A DNA stretch of 64,000 bases from DAOUBP01 sp034432655. GTDB taxonomy: Bacteria > Chloroflexota > Anaerolineae > CG2-30-64-16. Shown here piece after piece: positions 38,401 through 46,064 of this stretch. The translations under genes were made by a program, and so were the position numbers. Where the stretch lies: NCBI GenBank assembly GCA_034432655.1, contig DAOUBP010000086.1, positions 30,082 to 94,081 on the forward strand. The letters run 5' to 3'. Under the pieces are notes generated by a model, which made no database searches, was not told where the DNA came from, and saw only the letters and a list, made by a program, of their open reading frames with translations. Every line of letters starts with the position of its first letter. Position 1 is the stretch's first letter.

Positions 38401-39015
38401 TTCACCCTGATGCCGTATGAGAACTCCCTGGTGGTGATGCGGATGAATGGCCCACAGATCAAGACCATCCTGGAGCGCGCCTATCGGAATTACTACTATT
38501 ACAAGTATGTGCCGGGCTACGGCGGCTACTCCTATTACACCACTTGCATGTTGGACATCAACGCCGGCGGTCAGATTACTTACAACGATACCTATCCGGA
38601 GCTGCCGAACGGCAACAACGTGGTGTCGTTGGTGGTGAACGGAGAAGCGGTAGACTTCACTGATGCGTCCCGGTATTACCTGGTGTCCACGGTGAACTAC
38701 CTGGCAGCTGGCTCGTGCAACTTCAATGACGGTGGCGTCACTTTGTGGCCGCTGAATCAGATCGAGCACGACACGCAGTACTACGTCCGCGACGCGGTGA
38801 TCAACTACATCAAGGCTCAATCTGGGCCGATCTCGCCGGCCATTGAGGGCCGCCTGGTCTTCCTGGGCGGCGGTGCCGCAGTGGCGCAGGCAGCTGCTCC
38901 TGAGCCCGTTTGGGCCCTGGAATGGGTACCGCCGTTGCAGACCACGGTCGCAGCGGACGCACCGGATGAGGACACGTTAAACGTGGACTTGACGTGGACC
39001 GTGACAGAATGGTAG
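35464..39015 (+). CDS. Large exported protein with two 5'-nucleotidase/UshA modules
   Basis: An 1183-residue protein with a Sec signal peptide (cleavage about ALAAPRA, residue 30). Module one: metallophosphatase LHYNDFHGN, LLDAGDMMQG, TLGNHEFDWG, LSHLGYN, GGHSHT, then a nucleotidase domain with NNPGGLRND. Module two repeats this: LHNNDSHGN, NAGDQIQGD, TLGNHEFNFG, LTHIGF, GGHSHT, then a C-terminal domain where the NPGG-type loop reads LSGAMSNR. Typical UshA is about 550 residues, so this is a tandem duplication. The last 40 residues are an acidic tail without a sorting motif. AAAGGAGG before ATG 35464 decides the start. It probably releases phosphate from extracellular nucleotides. Confidence 0.92.
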   Translation: MSSFRSPFTALRSLLVACVLLSLVISPALAAPRAQAPAADTINITVLHYNDFHGNLQPAGSNPGIARMAKVINDVRESVGAENVVLLDAGDMMQGSLLSNLFKGRPTIDILNVLGTRAATLGNHEFDWGQQVLRDRVAEAAFPFVTANIVLNDTGNCATAGWTTPDWAQPWTTITAGTTGNEATLAVIGVTSQETPYITIAAATEGLCFKDPAASILHYYADMEAAGVDAVIVLSHLGYNDGGYGYGFTVYGDQTLAKKLAAAGKKPALIIGGHSHTDLSAATVVDGIPVVQAHYAGRKVGRADLAINKATGQVTVTWTRLVVSTSGTEDPAIKARVDSWVNDPWYQGEINRVVGYTAVDLVRNYNGDSTMGAFVNDAIYNDLNTDDTPDNDVDMVFNNPGGLRNDIFINGTVPFTLTHGMLFNVLPFGNQTVVGEMTGAQILELLNQSATLFKGAIQVSGVRYIFYNYTDNKPGPQPWAWGAYNVQVKNRMTGHWEPLDVNRTYRIATNEFLAPAGQDGFIAFKYLKNNTYWGDMLDGVERWVSKTYTWDNPYNAKLDGRIRRNGTATSGYIVPVTILHNNDSHGNLAKTRYVGYTQLASLIRQEMAHNPERTLLLNAGDQIQGDAMMYYFKSAPMGYGADGTPLPPELTLHPMMAVMNALGYDAWTLGNHEFNFGKDVFGAVLQQSNSPVLQANIADDGRYGLAAVPVQPFTTVTLPAPSFHKTINVAILGIGNHRVPNYELPSNIVGLTFTNPIVEAGRRAPALKAQNDVVVALTHIGFTTNPASIEVDTNVDTNLAAQTTGIDVIVGGHSHTDPSKQTAASGTYQYLPAFVGAPDGTPVLINHAYRYNNYLGEIVLGLLPGPAGKWQVVTRAGRYLPVTMDTPEDPEIKAIVDPYVTVLNAYNDTVIGQTTVPIDTLQAYTQETNGANLQADASVWELAQNGITVDFHLSGAMSNRKVADGATPEAPATLKVSDMFTLMPYENSLVVMRMNGPQIKTILERAYRNYYYYKYVPGYGGYSYYTTCMLDINAGGQITYNDTYPELPNGNNVVSLVVNGEAVDFTDASRYYLVSTVNYLAAGSCNFNDGGVTLWPLNQIEHDTQYYVRDAVINYIKAQSGPISPAIEGRLVFLGGGAAVAQAAAPEPVWALEWVPPLQTTVAADAPDEDTLNVDLTWTVTEW

Positions 39016-39095
39016 GTCTTCGTCAGGGCTGTCAACGTGTTTGTTTCAAAGGGGTCAAACTGCTAGGGGCCTGTGGCCCTTCGCGTAACTGACTG

Positions 39096-39153
39096 AGAGG
39101 CTTTAGCCGGCCTGGCGCCTGCTCGCAGGAGCACGCAACCGGCTAAAGCCTCT
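39096..39153 (+). terminator. Large hairpin after the nucleotidase gene
   Basis: Arms AGAGGCTTTAGCCGG and its complement enclose a smaller CCTGCTCGCAGG hairpin. There is no T run, so it may be a terminator or a palindromic repeat. Confidence 0.5.
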
Positions 39154-39180
39154 ATTCCGTTCGGATCATGAGGCCGTATC

Positions 39181-40194
39181 ATGCTCATCAGCAATCACAG
39201 CCCGCGCTTTCCCCTGGCTTTCTTGCCAACCCCCTTGCATCCGCTGACACGCTTGAGCGCTACTCTCCAGCTTCCAGCGTCCGGCTTCCAGTTTTGGATC
39301 AAACGCGATGACCAGACCGGCCTGGCCGGCGGCGGCAATAAAACGCGCAAGCTGGAGCTGTTGGTGGCCGACGCGCTGGCGCAGGGCGCGGACACGCTGA
39401 TCACCACCGGCGCGGTGCAGTCCAACCACTGTCGGCAGACGGCGGCGGCTGCGGCCAGGGCCGGCCTGGCGTGCCATCTGGTGTTGGGCGGCCAGCTGCC
39501 GGACAGCGTCACCGGCAACCTGCTGCTGGACCGCCTGCTGGGCACCGAACTCCACTGGACGACGCGCGAGAACCGGTTGCCCCGGCTGCACGCGCTGGCC
39601 GAGGAGCTGCGGGCCGCGGGCCGTCGCCCTTACACCATCACCTATGGCGGCTCCGACCCGGTGGGCGCGACCGGCTATGTGCTCGCGCTCGAGGAACTGC
39701 TGGCGCAGAGTCGCGAGCTCGGGTTGCGGGTGGACGCGATTGTGGTCGCGTCCAGCTCAGGCGGCACGCAGGCCGGGCTGGTCGTCGGCGCCTGGCGGTT
39801 AGGCTGGGATGTGCCGATCCTGGGCATCAGCATTGACGAACCGGCCGAACGGCTGCGGGCAAACGTGGCGGATCTGGCGACTCGCACCGCGGCCTATCTG
39901 GGCTGGCCGCACACCTTTGCGCCGTCTGACATCTGGGCCGACGACAGTTACCTGGGGGGCGGCTACGGTGTGCTGGGCGCGCTGGAGCGCGAAGCCATTC
40001 ACGTGCTGGCCCGCGCGGAAGGTATCCTGCTGGATCCCGTATACACCGGCCGGGCGTTCGGCGGCCTGCTCGACATCCTTCGCACACGGCCGGAGATGTT
40101 TCGGCGGCCCGATCGGTCAGGTCCTGTCAACGTCCTCTTCTGGCATACCGGCGGCAGTCCAGCACTGTTCGCGTACGCGTCAGAACTGATTTGA
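39181..40194 (+). CDS. D-cysteine desulfhydrase/ACC deaminase-like PLP enzyme
   Basis: A 337-residue fold-type II PLP enzyme. LPTPLHPL near the N-terminus, the PLP Lys in GGGNKTRKLE (about residue 59), AVQSNHCRQTAAAA, and the phosphate-binding SSSGGTQAGL are family hallmarks. Members degrade D-cysteine to pyruvate, sulfide and ammonia, or deaminate 1-aminocyclopropane-carboxylate; the sequence does not separate these with certainty. The next gene starts ten bases later and encodes an amino-acid-oxidase-like flavoprotein, so the pair may catabolise amino acids. Confidence 0.88.
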   Translation: MLISNHSPRFPLAFLPTPLHPLTRLSATLQLPASGFQFWIKRDDQTGLAGGGNKTRKLELLVADALAQGADTLITTGAVQSNHCRQTAAAAARAGLACHLVLGGQLPDSVTGNLLLDRLLGTELHWTTRENRLPRLHALAEELRAAGRRPYTITYGGSDPVGATGYVLALEELLAQSRELGLRVDAIVVASSSGGTQAGLVVGAWRLGWDVPILGISIDEPAERLRANVADLATRTAAYLGWPHTFAPSDIWADDSYLGGGYGVLGALEREAIHVLARAEGILLDPVYTGRAFGGLLDILRTRPEMFRRPDRSGPVNVLFWHTGGSPALFAYASELI

Positions 40195-40203
40195 AACAAG
40201 ATT

Positions 40204-41394
40204 ATGTTTACAGACAAGCTTCCCGCCATCGCCGACGCAGTCATCGTTGGCGGCGGCATTAACGGTGCGGCGGCCGCGTTCTTCCTGGCCCGTGCTGGGT
40301 TACAGCCTGTCATTGTCGAGCGCCTGCCTGTGCTGGCCGGGCTGACCACCTCCAAGTCTATGGAGGCGTTTCGCGCTCAGTTCGTGGAGCCGGAGCACAT
40401 CAGCCTGATGCTGGAAAGCATAGACTTTTACACCCACTTTGCCGAACGCACCGGCCTGCCCGATTACGACATCGGGATCCATCAACAAGGTTATCTGTTC
40501 CTCACCAGCCAGCCTGGACGGATCGTTGAATTCCGGGAGCGGGTGGCCGCCCAACACGCGCACGGGCTGCGGGATGTCGCGTTTCTGGACGGCGAGACCG
40601 TCCGCAAGGAGTTTCCGTACATTTCGGCCGAGGTCGTCGCAGGGACCTTCCGTCAGGGGGATGGCTGGCTCTCATCCAACGAGGCGGCCCAGGGGTTTGC
40701 GCGCGCGTCCGGCGCGCAGATCGCCCTGAACACGACGGTGACCGGTTTCCTGCAGCGCGGCGGTCGCGTGAACGGGGTTCAGACCGATCGCGGCCCGATC
40801 TCGGCGCCGGTCGTTGTGCTGGCGGCCGGCCCGTATGCTGCCCGCGTGGCCGCGCTGGCCGGGATCGAGCTGCCGCTGCAGGTCATCCGCCGGCATCGCG
40901 TCACCATCGGCCAGCACCCGCTGATCCCGACCTGGGCGCCCATGACCATTGACCAGGATACCGGCGCGCACTGGCGGCCCGAAGGCCCAGGCGCCGCGCT
41001 GGCCTGGGCGCAGGCTCATGAGCCGCCCGGTGAGCCGGTGGACAACGTGCGGCCGAACCCCGATTTCCCCTTCGAGGTGCTGGAAGGGGTCTCCCGGCTC
41101 AGCCCCTTTTGGGAGGAGGTCGCCGGTTCCCTCAAGAGCAGCCAGGTGCGCCTGTCGGCCGGCCAGTACACCATGACCCCCGACGGTGAACCGATCGTGG
41201 GGCTACATCCGGCACTGGATGGGTTCTACCTCATGGTGAGCTGTAATGGGCACGGGGTGATGGCTGCCCCCGGTGTCGGGCGGTTGTTGGCGGACCTGGT
41301 GATGGGCAAGGCCGACGACGCGTCCAACCCGTTTAGCTATCGGCGTCTCGGCGCCGCGCCCCAACATGCAGTGACACACCAAAGGCTGCTATAA
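40204..41394 (+). CDS. FAD-dependent amine/amino acid oxidoreductase (DAO family)
   Basis: A 396-residue flavoprotein. The dinucleotide-binding motif VIVGGGINGAAAAFFLARAG is near residue 13, and the C-terminal VSCNGHGVMAAPGVGRLLADL is typical of sarcosine, glycine and D-amino-acid oxidases or dehydrogenases (DAO family). It lies ten bases after the PLP enzyme. No signal peptide is present. The exact amine substrate is unknown. A TATAAT box overlaps its stop codon and may serve whatever lies downstream. Confidence 0.88.
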   Translation: MFTDKLPAIADAVIVGGGINGAAAAFFLARAGLQPVIVERLPVLAGLTTSKSMEAFRAQFVEPEHISLMLESIDFYTHFAERTGLPDYDIGIHQQGYLFLTSQPGRIVEFRERVAAQHAHGLRDVAFLDGETVRKEFPYISAEVVAGTFRQGDGWLSSNEAAQGFARASGAQIALNTTVTGFLQRGGRVNGVQTDRGPISAPVVVLAAGPYAARVAALAGIELPLQVIRRHRVTIGQHPLIPTWAPMTIDQDTGAHWRPEGPGAALAWAQAHEPPGEPVDNVRPNPDFPFEVLEGVSRLSPFWEEVAGSLKSSQVRLSAGQYTMTPDGEPIVGLHPALDGFYLMVSCNGHGVMAAPGVGRLLADLVMGKADDASNPFSYRRLGAAPQHAVTHQRLL

Positions 41395-41628
41395 TAAGGA
41401 CGCTGCGCATCAGACCGCAGCAACTGGCTAGAACAGACGTCGCACCTTGGCGCAAAGCCTCCCCGTGAGACTGCAGACCGAGGTCCCGAAGGGTGGCTGC
41501 GGCCAGGCCCAGGCGTCCGTATCTTTGGGACAGATGCCCATGCCGCTTGTGACAGCACGGGAGATGAAAACGTGGCTGGGTCAATCGCCGGCGGTCGGGG
41601 GTCGGGGCTCATGAGGCAGGAGTAACTC
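41395..41628 (+). other. Intergenic region with possible structured RNA
   Basis: Just after a TATAAT box (41390-41395), GGACGC at 41398 can pair with GCGTCC at about 41515-41521, and CCGCAGC near 41415 with GCTGCGG near 41500, making a nested rod of about 125 nt. No protein-coding gene fits. I could not match it to 6S, SRP, tmRNA or a riboswitch by eye. Confidence 0.3.
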
Positions 41629-42702
41629 ATGGCTGAGAAGATACTCGGTTACGTGGAGCTGGAGTGGACGTGCCCCAGCTGTAACACGCGCAATCCCGGC
41701 AGCGCGGTGAAATGCCGGCAATGCGGCGCGCCGATGCCGGAGGACGTGAGATTCGAGCAGGCCGCCGAGGAGCACCTGATCACAGACCAGGAGGCGCTGG
41801 CCGCGGCGCAGGCCGGCCCCGACATCTATTGTGCCTATTGCGGCACGCGCAACCCGGCGACGGCCCAGCGTTGCCGACAGTGCGCGGCTCCGTTGGTCGA
41901 GGGTAAAACGCGCGCCGCCGGTGAGGTGCTGGGCGGCTTGCGCGATCGGCCTGCGCCGCCGCAAAAGTGTCCTGCCTGCGGCGCAGATAACCCTCCCACG
42001 GCGCACAAATGCGCGCAATGTGGCGCACCGCTGGGGAAAGCAGTACCCGCAGAGGCTGTGCCAGCTCCGGCGCGGCCGGCTTCTCGTCCAGCGTTCGGCC
42101 TTGTGGCCCTGTTGCTCCTGGGCTTGTTGGCGGTGATCATCTTTTTTGTCGTCATGGCCGGCCGCACGGACCAGGTGGTCGGACAGGTGGTGGATTACGG
42201 CTGGCAACGGGTGATCACCGTCGAAACCCTGGCGCCGGTGACGCGCGAGGGCTGGCGCGATGAACTGCCGCCCGGGGTTCAGGTCGGGACGTGTCGTGAG
42301 CGAGTGCGCCAGGTAGTGAGCCAGCCCGTGCCCAACTCGCGCGAGGTGTGCGGCACGCCCTATGTGGTGGATACCGGCAGCGGTTACGGCCAGGTGAAAC
42401 AGGATTGCCAGTACGAAGTCCTTGCTGACTGGTGCCAGTATCGGACCCTGGCCTGGGTGGTGGGCCCGCCGCTGGTCCTAGAAGGCCGGGACCTGAATCC
42501 GCGCTGGCCGCTGTTGCAGGAAAGTGCCACGCAGCGCGCTGTGGGCCGGTCGGAGACCTATCGCGTCGTCTTTCAGGCTAACGATCAAGCTTACGCCTAC
42601 GAAACGCGCAACCTGGACGAATACCTGCGCCTGGTTCAAGGCAAATCATGGGTGCTGGAGATCAACGGCTTCGGCCAGATCACCGGCATCAGCGCGCCGT
42701 AA
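41629..42702 (+). CDS. Zinc-ribbon membrane protein
   Basis: A 357-residue protein with three N-terminal zinc ribbons (CPSC...CRQC, CAYC...CRQC, CPAC...CAQC, within residues 14-135) on the cytoplasmic side. A single membrane helix (FGLVALLLLGLLAVIIFFVV, about 160-180) is followed by an outside domain of about 175 residues with six Cys (TCRER, VCGTP, DCQYE, WCQYR) that may form disulfides. I do not recognise the outer domain. It could transmit or sense an envelope state, but no direct evidence supports this. GGCAGGAG precedes the ATG. Confidence 0.8.
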   Translation: MAEKILGYVELEWTCPSCNTRNPGSAVKCRQCGAPMPEDVRFEQAAEEHLITDQEALAAAQAGPDIYCAYCGTRNPATAQRCRQCAAPLVEGKTRAAGEVLGGLRDRPAPPQKCPACGADNPPTAHKCAQCGAPLGKAVPAEAVPAPARPASRPAFGLVALLLLGLLAVIIFFVVMAGRTDQVVGQVVDYGWQRVITVETLAPVTREGWRDELPPGVQVGTCRERVRQVVSQPVPNSREVCGTPYVVDTGSGYGQVKQDCQYEVLADWCQYRTLAWVVGPPLVLEGRDLNPRWPLLQESATQRAVGRSETYRVVFQANDQAYAYETRNLDEYLRLVQGKSWVLEINGFGQITGISAP

Positions 42703-42824
42703 GCCTGGTCCGGAGAGCGACGAAGGCCAGTTTGCAGCATCTCCACATAACGATGATAATGTTCCCCTGCTGACAGCAACGAGGGGCGATTCTGCGCCAG
42801 GAGTCCCAATAGCGAGGAGTACGG

Positions 42825-43241
42825 ATGAGGCGTTTTTACCTTGTGTTCCTATCTGTGTTGATCCTGGTCTTTCTGGCCGGTTGTGGAGGTGCAGCTGCGC
42901 CTGCGGCCACCGCGGTTGACGTTCGCAACCTTCCGCATACCATTGATGTGGCCACGGTGCGGGCGTTGAAGGACCGACCTGATGTGGTAGTGTTCGACGT
43001 GCGAGAGCCGTACGAGTATCAGGCCGGCCATATTCCCGGCGTGAAGCTGATCCCCATGAACGATGTGCCGAACCGGCTGGACGAAATCCCGCGCGACAAG
43101 ACGGTGATCCTTACCTGTCGCAGCGGCAACCGGAGCGGGCAGGTGGCCGATTTCTTGCGCAAGCAGGGTTTCACCAACGTGCACAACATGCAAGGCGGTA
43201 TCCTGGCCTGGCAACAGGCAGGCTATCCGATTGAAAAGTAG
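42825..43241 (+). CDS. Rhodanese-domain lipoprotein
   Basis: A 138-residue exported protein. The signal peptide ends LAGC (lipid Cys near residue 20). A single rhodanese domain follows, with FDVREPYEYQAGHIPGV and active-site loop CRSGNRS (Cys near 104). Such proteins carry persulfide sulfur or act as redox or binding modules. GAGGAG lies before the ATG. It precedes a LysE-type exporter by 17 bases. Confidence 0.92.
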   Translation: MRRFYLVFLSVLILVFLAGCGGAAAPAATAVDVRNLPHTIDVATVRALKDRPDVVVFDVREPYEYQAGHIPGVKLIPMNDVPNRLDEIPRDKTVILTCRSGNRSGQVADFLRKQGFTNVHNMQGGILAWQQAGYPIEK

Positions 43242-43258
43242 GCGGCCGGGCGACGGCC

Positions 43259-44068
43259 ATGCTATTCCTTGCTTACTTGCTGCAAGGGGCAGGTTTTGGA
43301 TTGGCGGCAGCCGCCCAACCCGGCCCCTTCATGGCTTATCTGGTCTCGCAGACCCTGGCGCACGGCTGGCGGCGAACCTTGCCGGCAGCGTTGGCGCCAC
43401 TGATCAGCGACGGACCCATCATTGTTGCCATGTTGTTGGTGTTGACGCGGCTGCCGGATTCCTGGCGGGTGGTGCTATATCTGGCCGGTGGCACATTCAT
43501 CCTCTATCTGGCGCGCGGCGCGTACCGCAACTGGCGTCAATATGCCGTGGAGGGCGGGGAAGACCGGGGCTCGCCGGCAAGTGGGGGCATTTCACCTTTG
43601 GGGCAGCGGGGCGCCCTGCCACATGCGCAGCGTGCTCCGTCGTCCCAAAGCGCGCCCCAGCCGGGCCGCGACACGCGCAGCATACCCGCTGCGCGTGATG
43701 CTGGCATGAAAGGCGCTGCCACGGCCAGGCCTGAGCGTGATGCGCCCCGGAGCGTGCTGCATGCTGCCCTGATAAACATGCTGGGGCCCGGCCCCTATCT
43801 CTTCTGGAGCCTGGTCACCGGCCCGGTGCTGATTCAGGGGTGGCGCGCGGGGCCGCCCAACGCCCTGGCCTTCCTGGCCGGTTTCTACGGCGTTATGGTG
43901 AGCTGTCTGGCCGGGATGATCGTCGTTACCGGCACTGCAGCACATCTGGGGCCGAAGGTCACCCGGGCTTTGTTGGGGGCTTCTGCTGTGGCGCTGGCTG
44001 TTTTCGGGTGTATTCAGCTCTGGCGGGGGTTAGCTTTGCTGGGCGTTTGGGATCGCATGCCCATTTAG
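43259..44068 (+). CDS. LysE/RhtB-family exporter with extended loop
   Basis: A 269-residue membrane protein. The N-terminal half (AAAQPGPFMAYLVSQTL, LAPLISDGPI, and helices up to residue 80) matches LysE/RhtB amino-acid exporters. After an Arg-rich turn comes an unusual hydrophilic loop of about 60 residues (roughly 95-160; rich in Gly, Pro, Ala, Arg, Ser), then INMLGPGPYLFWSLVTGP and two further helices. The usual length is 205-215, so the loop is extra. The cargo is unknown. Confidence 0.82.
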   Translation: MLFLAYLLQGAGFGLAAAAQPGPFMAYLVSQTLAHGWRRTLPAALAPLISDGPIIVAMLLVLTRLPDSWRVVLYLAGGTFILYLARGAYRNWRQYAVEGGEDRGSPASGGISPLGQRGALPHAQRAPSSQSAPQPGRDTRSIPAARDAGMKGAATARPERDAPRSVLHAALINMLGPGPYLFWSLVTGPVLIQGWRAGPPNALAFLAGFYGVMVSCLAGMIVVTGTAAHLGPKVTRALLGASAVALAVFGCIQLWRGLALLGVWDRMPI

Positions 44069-44080
44069 ATCGAGGATGTG

Positions 44081-45259
44081 ATGATCGCAACTGTTGACAG
44101 ACAGGAAGCGTCTGGCCTGCGCGCAGCTGTGGGCTACTACGCCGCATTTGTGGTGTTGGGGCTGGCCAGCGCATCGTTGGGCCCCGTTTTGCCCCGCCTG
44201 GCGGCACAGGTTGCCGTTTCTTTGGGTTCCATTAGCCTCCTGTTCACGGCGCGTTCGCTGGGTTATCTGATCGGTTCGCTGGGCAGCGGCCGGTTGTATG
44301 ACCGCCTCCCATCCCACTGGGTGATGGCCGGCGGCCTTGTGATCCTGGGCCTTGCGCTGCTTTCCTTTCCGGTGGCGCCCGCGCTATGGCTGTTGATCGC
44401 CCTGTCCCTGGCCCTGGGAGCCGGGGAGGGCGGCATAGACGTAGGCGGGAACACTCTCCTGGTTTGGGTCTTCCGGAGCCGTGTCGGGCCGTGGATGAAC
44501 GCCTTGCACTTCTTCTTTGGAGTTGGTGCGGCGCTTTCGCCGCTGATCGTCGCGCAAGCGGTGCGGGTGACCGGAAGTTACGGCTGGGCATTTGCCCTGA
44601 TGGCGCTGATAGCTGCGCCGGTGGCTGTGTGGCTTCTGACGCAGGTTAGCCCGACCGGGCAGCGTAACGCGGAGGAAAACGCCGGGGTGCGCACCGATGG
44701 GGCGCTGGTAGGGTTGCTGGTGCTCTTTCTGCTGCTCTACGTCGGCGCCGAGGCCAGTTACGGCGGCTGGGTGTTCACCTATGGGACGCGGCAAGGCTTG
44801 GCAGCCGAGGTGGGGGCGGCTTATCTGACCTCCGTTTTCTGGGGAGCGCTGACTGCCGGCCGCCTGCTGGCCATCCCGCTGGCGATGCGTTTCAAGCCGG
44901 TGATCATGCTGGCGGCCAGCGTTGCCGGCTGCCTGGCCAGCATCCTGGCGATCAACCTGTGGCCGGGCTCGGCAGCGGTGTTGTGGGTCGGGACGGCCGG
45001 GCTGGGTTTGAGCATGGCGGCAGTTTTCCCAACGGCCATTACGCTGGCCGGCAGTTTGATGAATGTGAGCGGCCAGATCACGGGTTGGTTTCTGGTGGGC
45101 GCCAGCGGAGGGGCCATGTTGGTGCCCTGGCTCATCGGCCAGCTGTTTGAAAGGGTCGGCCCCCGCGCAGTGATCCTGACAATTCTGGCCGATCTTGTGC
45201 TGCTGGCCCTGGTGTTCGGGGCGATATTGGTGCGTGTCCGTTCTCTCCGGCGCGCTTGA
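44081..45259 (+). CDS. MFS transporter
   Basis: A 392-residue membrane protein with twelve predicted helices. The loop between helices 2 and 3 (SGRLYDRLPSHWVM) fits the MFS G-x-x-x-D-R pattern; a short basic loop divides the halves. It resembles the FucP/Gtr-type sugar or drug members, but no substrate residues can be read. GAGG precedes the ATG at 44081 by five bases; a GTG just before it is an alternative start. It follows the LysE gene by 12 bases. Confidence 0.85.
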   Translation: MIATVDRQEASGLRAAVGYYAAFVVLGLASASLGPVLPRLAAQVAVSLGSISLLFTARSLGYLIGSLGSGRLYDRLPSHWVMAGGLVILGLALLSFPVAPALWLLIALSLALGAGEGGIDVGGNTLLVWVFRSRVGPWMNALHFFFGVGAALSPLIVAQAVRVTGSYGWAFALMALIAAPVAVWLLTQVSPTGQRNAEENAGVRTDGALVGLLVLFLLLYVGAEASYGGWVFTYGTRQGLAAEVGAAYLTSVFWGALTAGRLLAIPLAMRFKPVIMLAASVAGCLASILAINLWPGSAAVLWVGTAGLGLSMAAVFPTAITLAGSLMNVSGQITGWFLVGASGGAMLVPWLIGQLFERVGPRAVILTILADLVLLALVFGAILVRVRSLRRA

Positions 45260-45277
45260 AACTTCAGGAGGCTACTT

Positions 45278-46048
45278 ATGAACCGGGATACGCTGCGGCA
45301 AATCGTTGTCGTGGTCAGTGTACTGGCGACCATTGTGGTCAACACTTTGGCCAACGCCTTGCCCTTGAATGGCCTGCAGACCGGCGAGATCTCCGATCGT
45401 TTTCCCATCTTCTTCGTGCCAGCAGGCTACGTCTTCAGTATCTGGGGGGTGATCTACCTGGGGCTGCTGGCATATGCGGTCTATCAGGCCTTGCCCTCAC
45501 AACGCGACAACGCGCGGTTGCGTGACATCGCCGCGCCCTTCCTGGTCGCCAGCGCAGCCAATATCGCCTGGATCTTCTTGTGGCATTACGAGCGTTTCCC
45601 TGCTACGCTGGTCGCGATGGCCGCCTTGCTCTTGAGCCTGATCGTCGTCTATCTGCGCTTGGGCACGGGGCGGGTGCGGGTCTCTACCGCCGAACGCTGG
45701 GCCGTCCGGGTGCCGTTCAGCATTTACCTGGGTTGGATCACGGTGGCGACGGTGGCCAACGTGACCCAGGTGCTCTATTACATCCGTTGGGATGGCTGGG
45801 GGATCGGGCCGCAGGCCTGGACCGCGATCATGCTGGCGGTGGCGGTAGTGCTGGCGGTACTGATGGCGCTGACCCGCCGTGATGTGGCCTATCTGGGGGT
45901 ACTCGTCTGGGCCTTCATCGGCATCGCGTTGAAACACGCTGCGACGCCGACTGTGGCCTTCAGCGCCTGGGCGGCCACGGCTCTGGTCGCGCTTCTAATC
46001 CTTGTGTCCGTGGTGATGACATTGCGCAGGGCCTCTCGCCCGGTTTGA
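45278..46048 (+). CDS. TspO/MBR-like tryptophan-rich membrane protein
   Basis: A 256-residue membrane protein with about seven helices. The stretch FVPAGYVFSIWGVIYLGL and Trp-rich helix ends (IAWIFLWHY, YIRWDGWGIGPQAW) fit the extended tryptophan-rich sensory protein group related to TspO, which binds porphyrins or steroids. AGGAGG stands before the ATG. It lies in a run of plus-strand membrane-protein genes with short gaps. The role is unknown. Confidence 0.75.
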   Translation: MNRDTLRQIVVVVSVLATIVVNTLANALPLNGLQTGEISDRFPIFFVPAGYVFSIWGVIYLGLLAYAVYQALPSQRDNARLRDIAAPFLVASAANIAWIFLWHYERFPATLVAMAALLLSLIVVYLRLGTGRVRVSTAERWAVRVPFSIYLGWITVATVANVTQVLYYIRWDGWGIGPQAWTAIMLAVAVVLAVLMALTRRDVAYLGVLVWAFIGIALKHAATPTVAFSAWAATALVALLILVSVVMTLRRASRPV

Positions 46049-46064
46049 GCACAGGTCATCCTCT

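Noticed and set aside
41398..41525. SRP RNA or 6S RNA gene
   Set aside because: The apical GGAA loop and AGCAG side of SRP domain IV are missing, and no 6S-type central bubble can be drawn with confidence; only a generic structured RNA is proposed.
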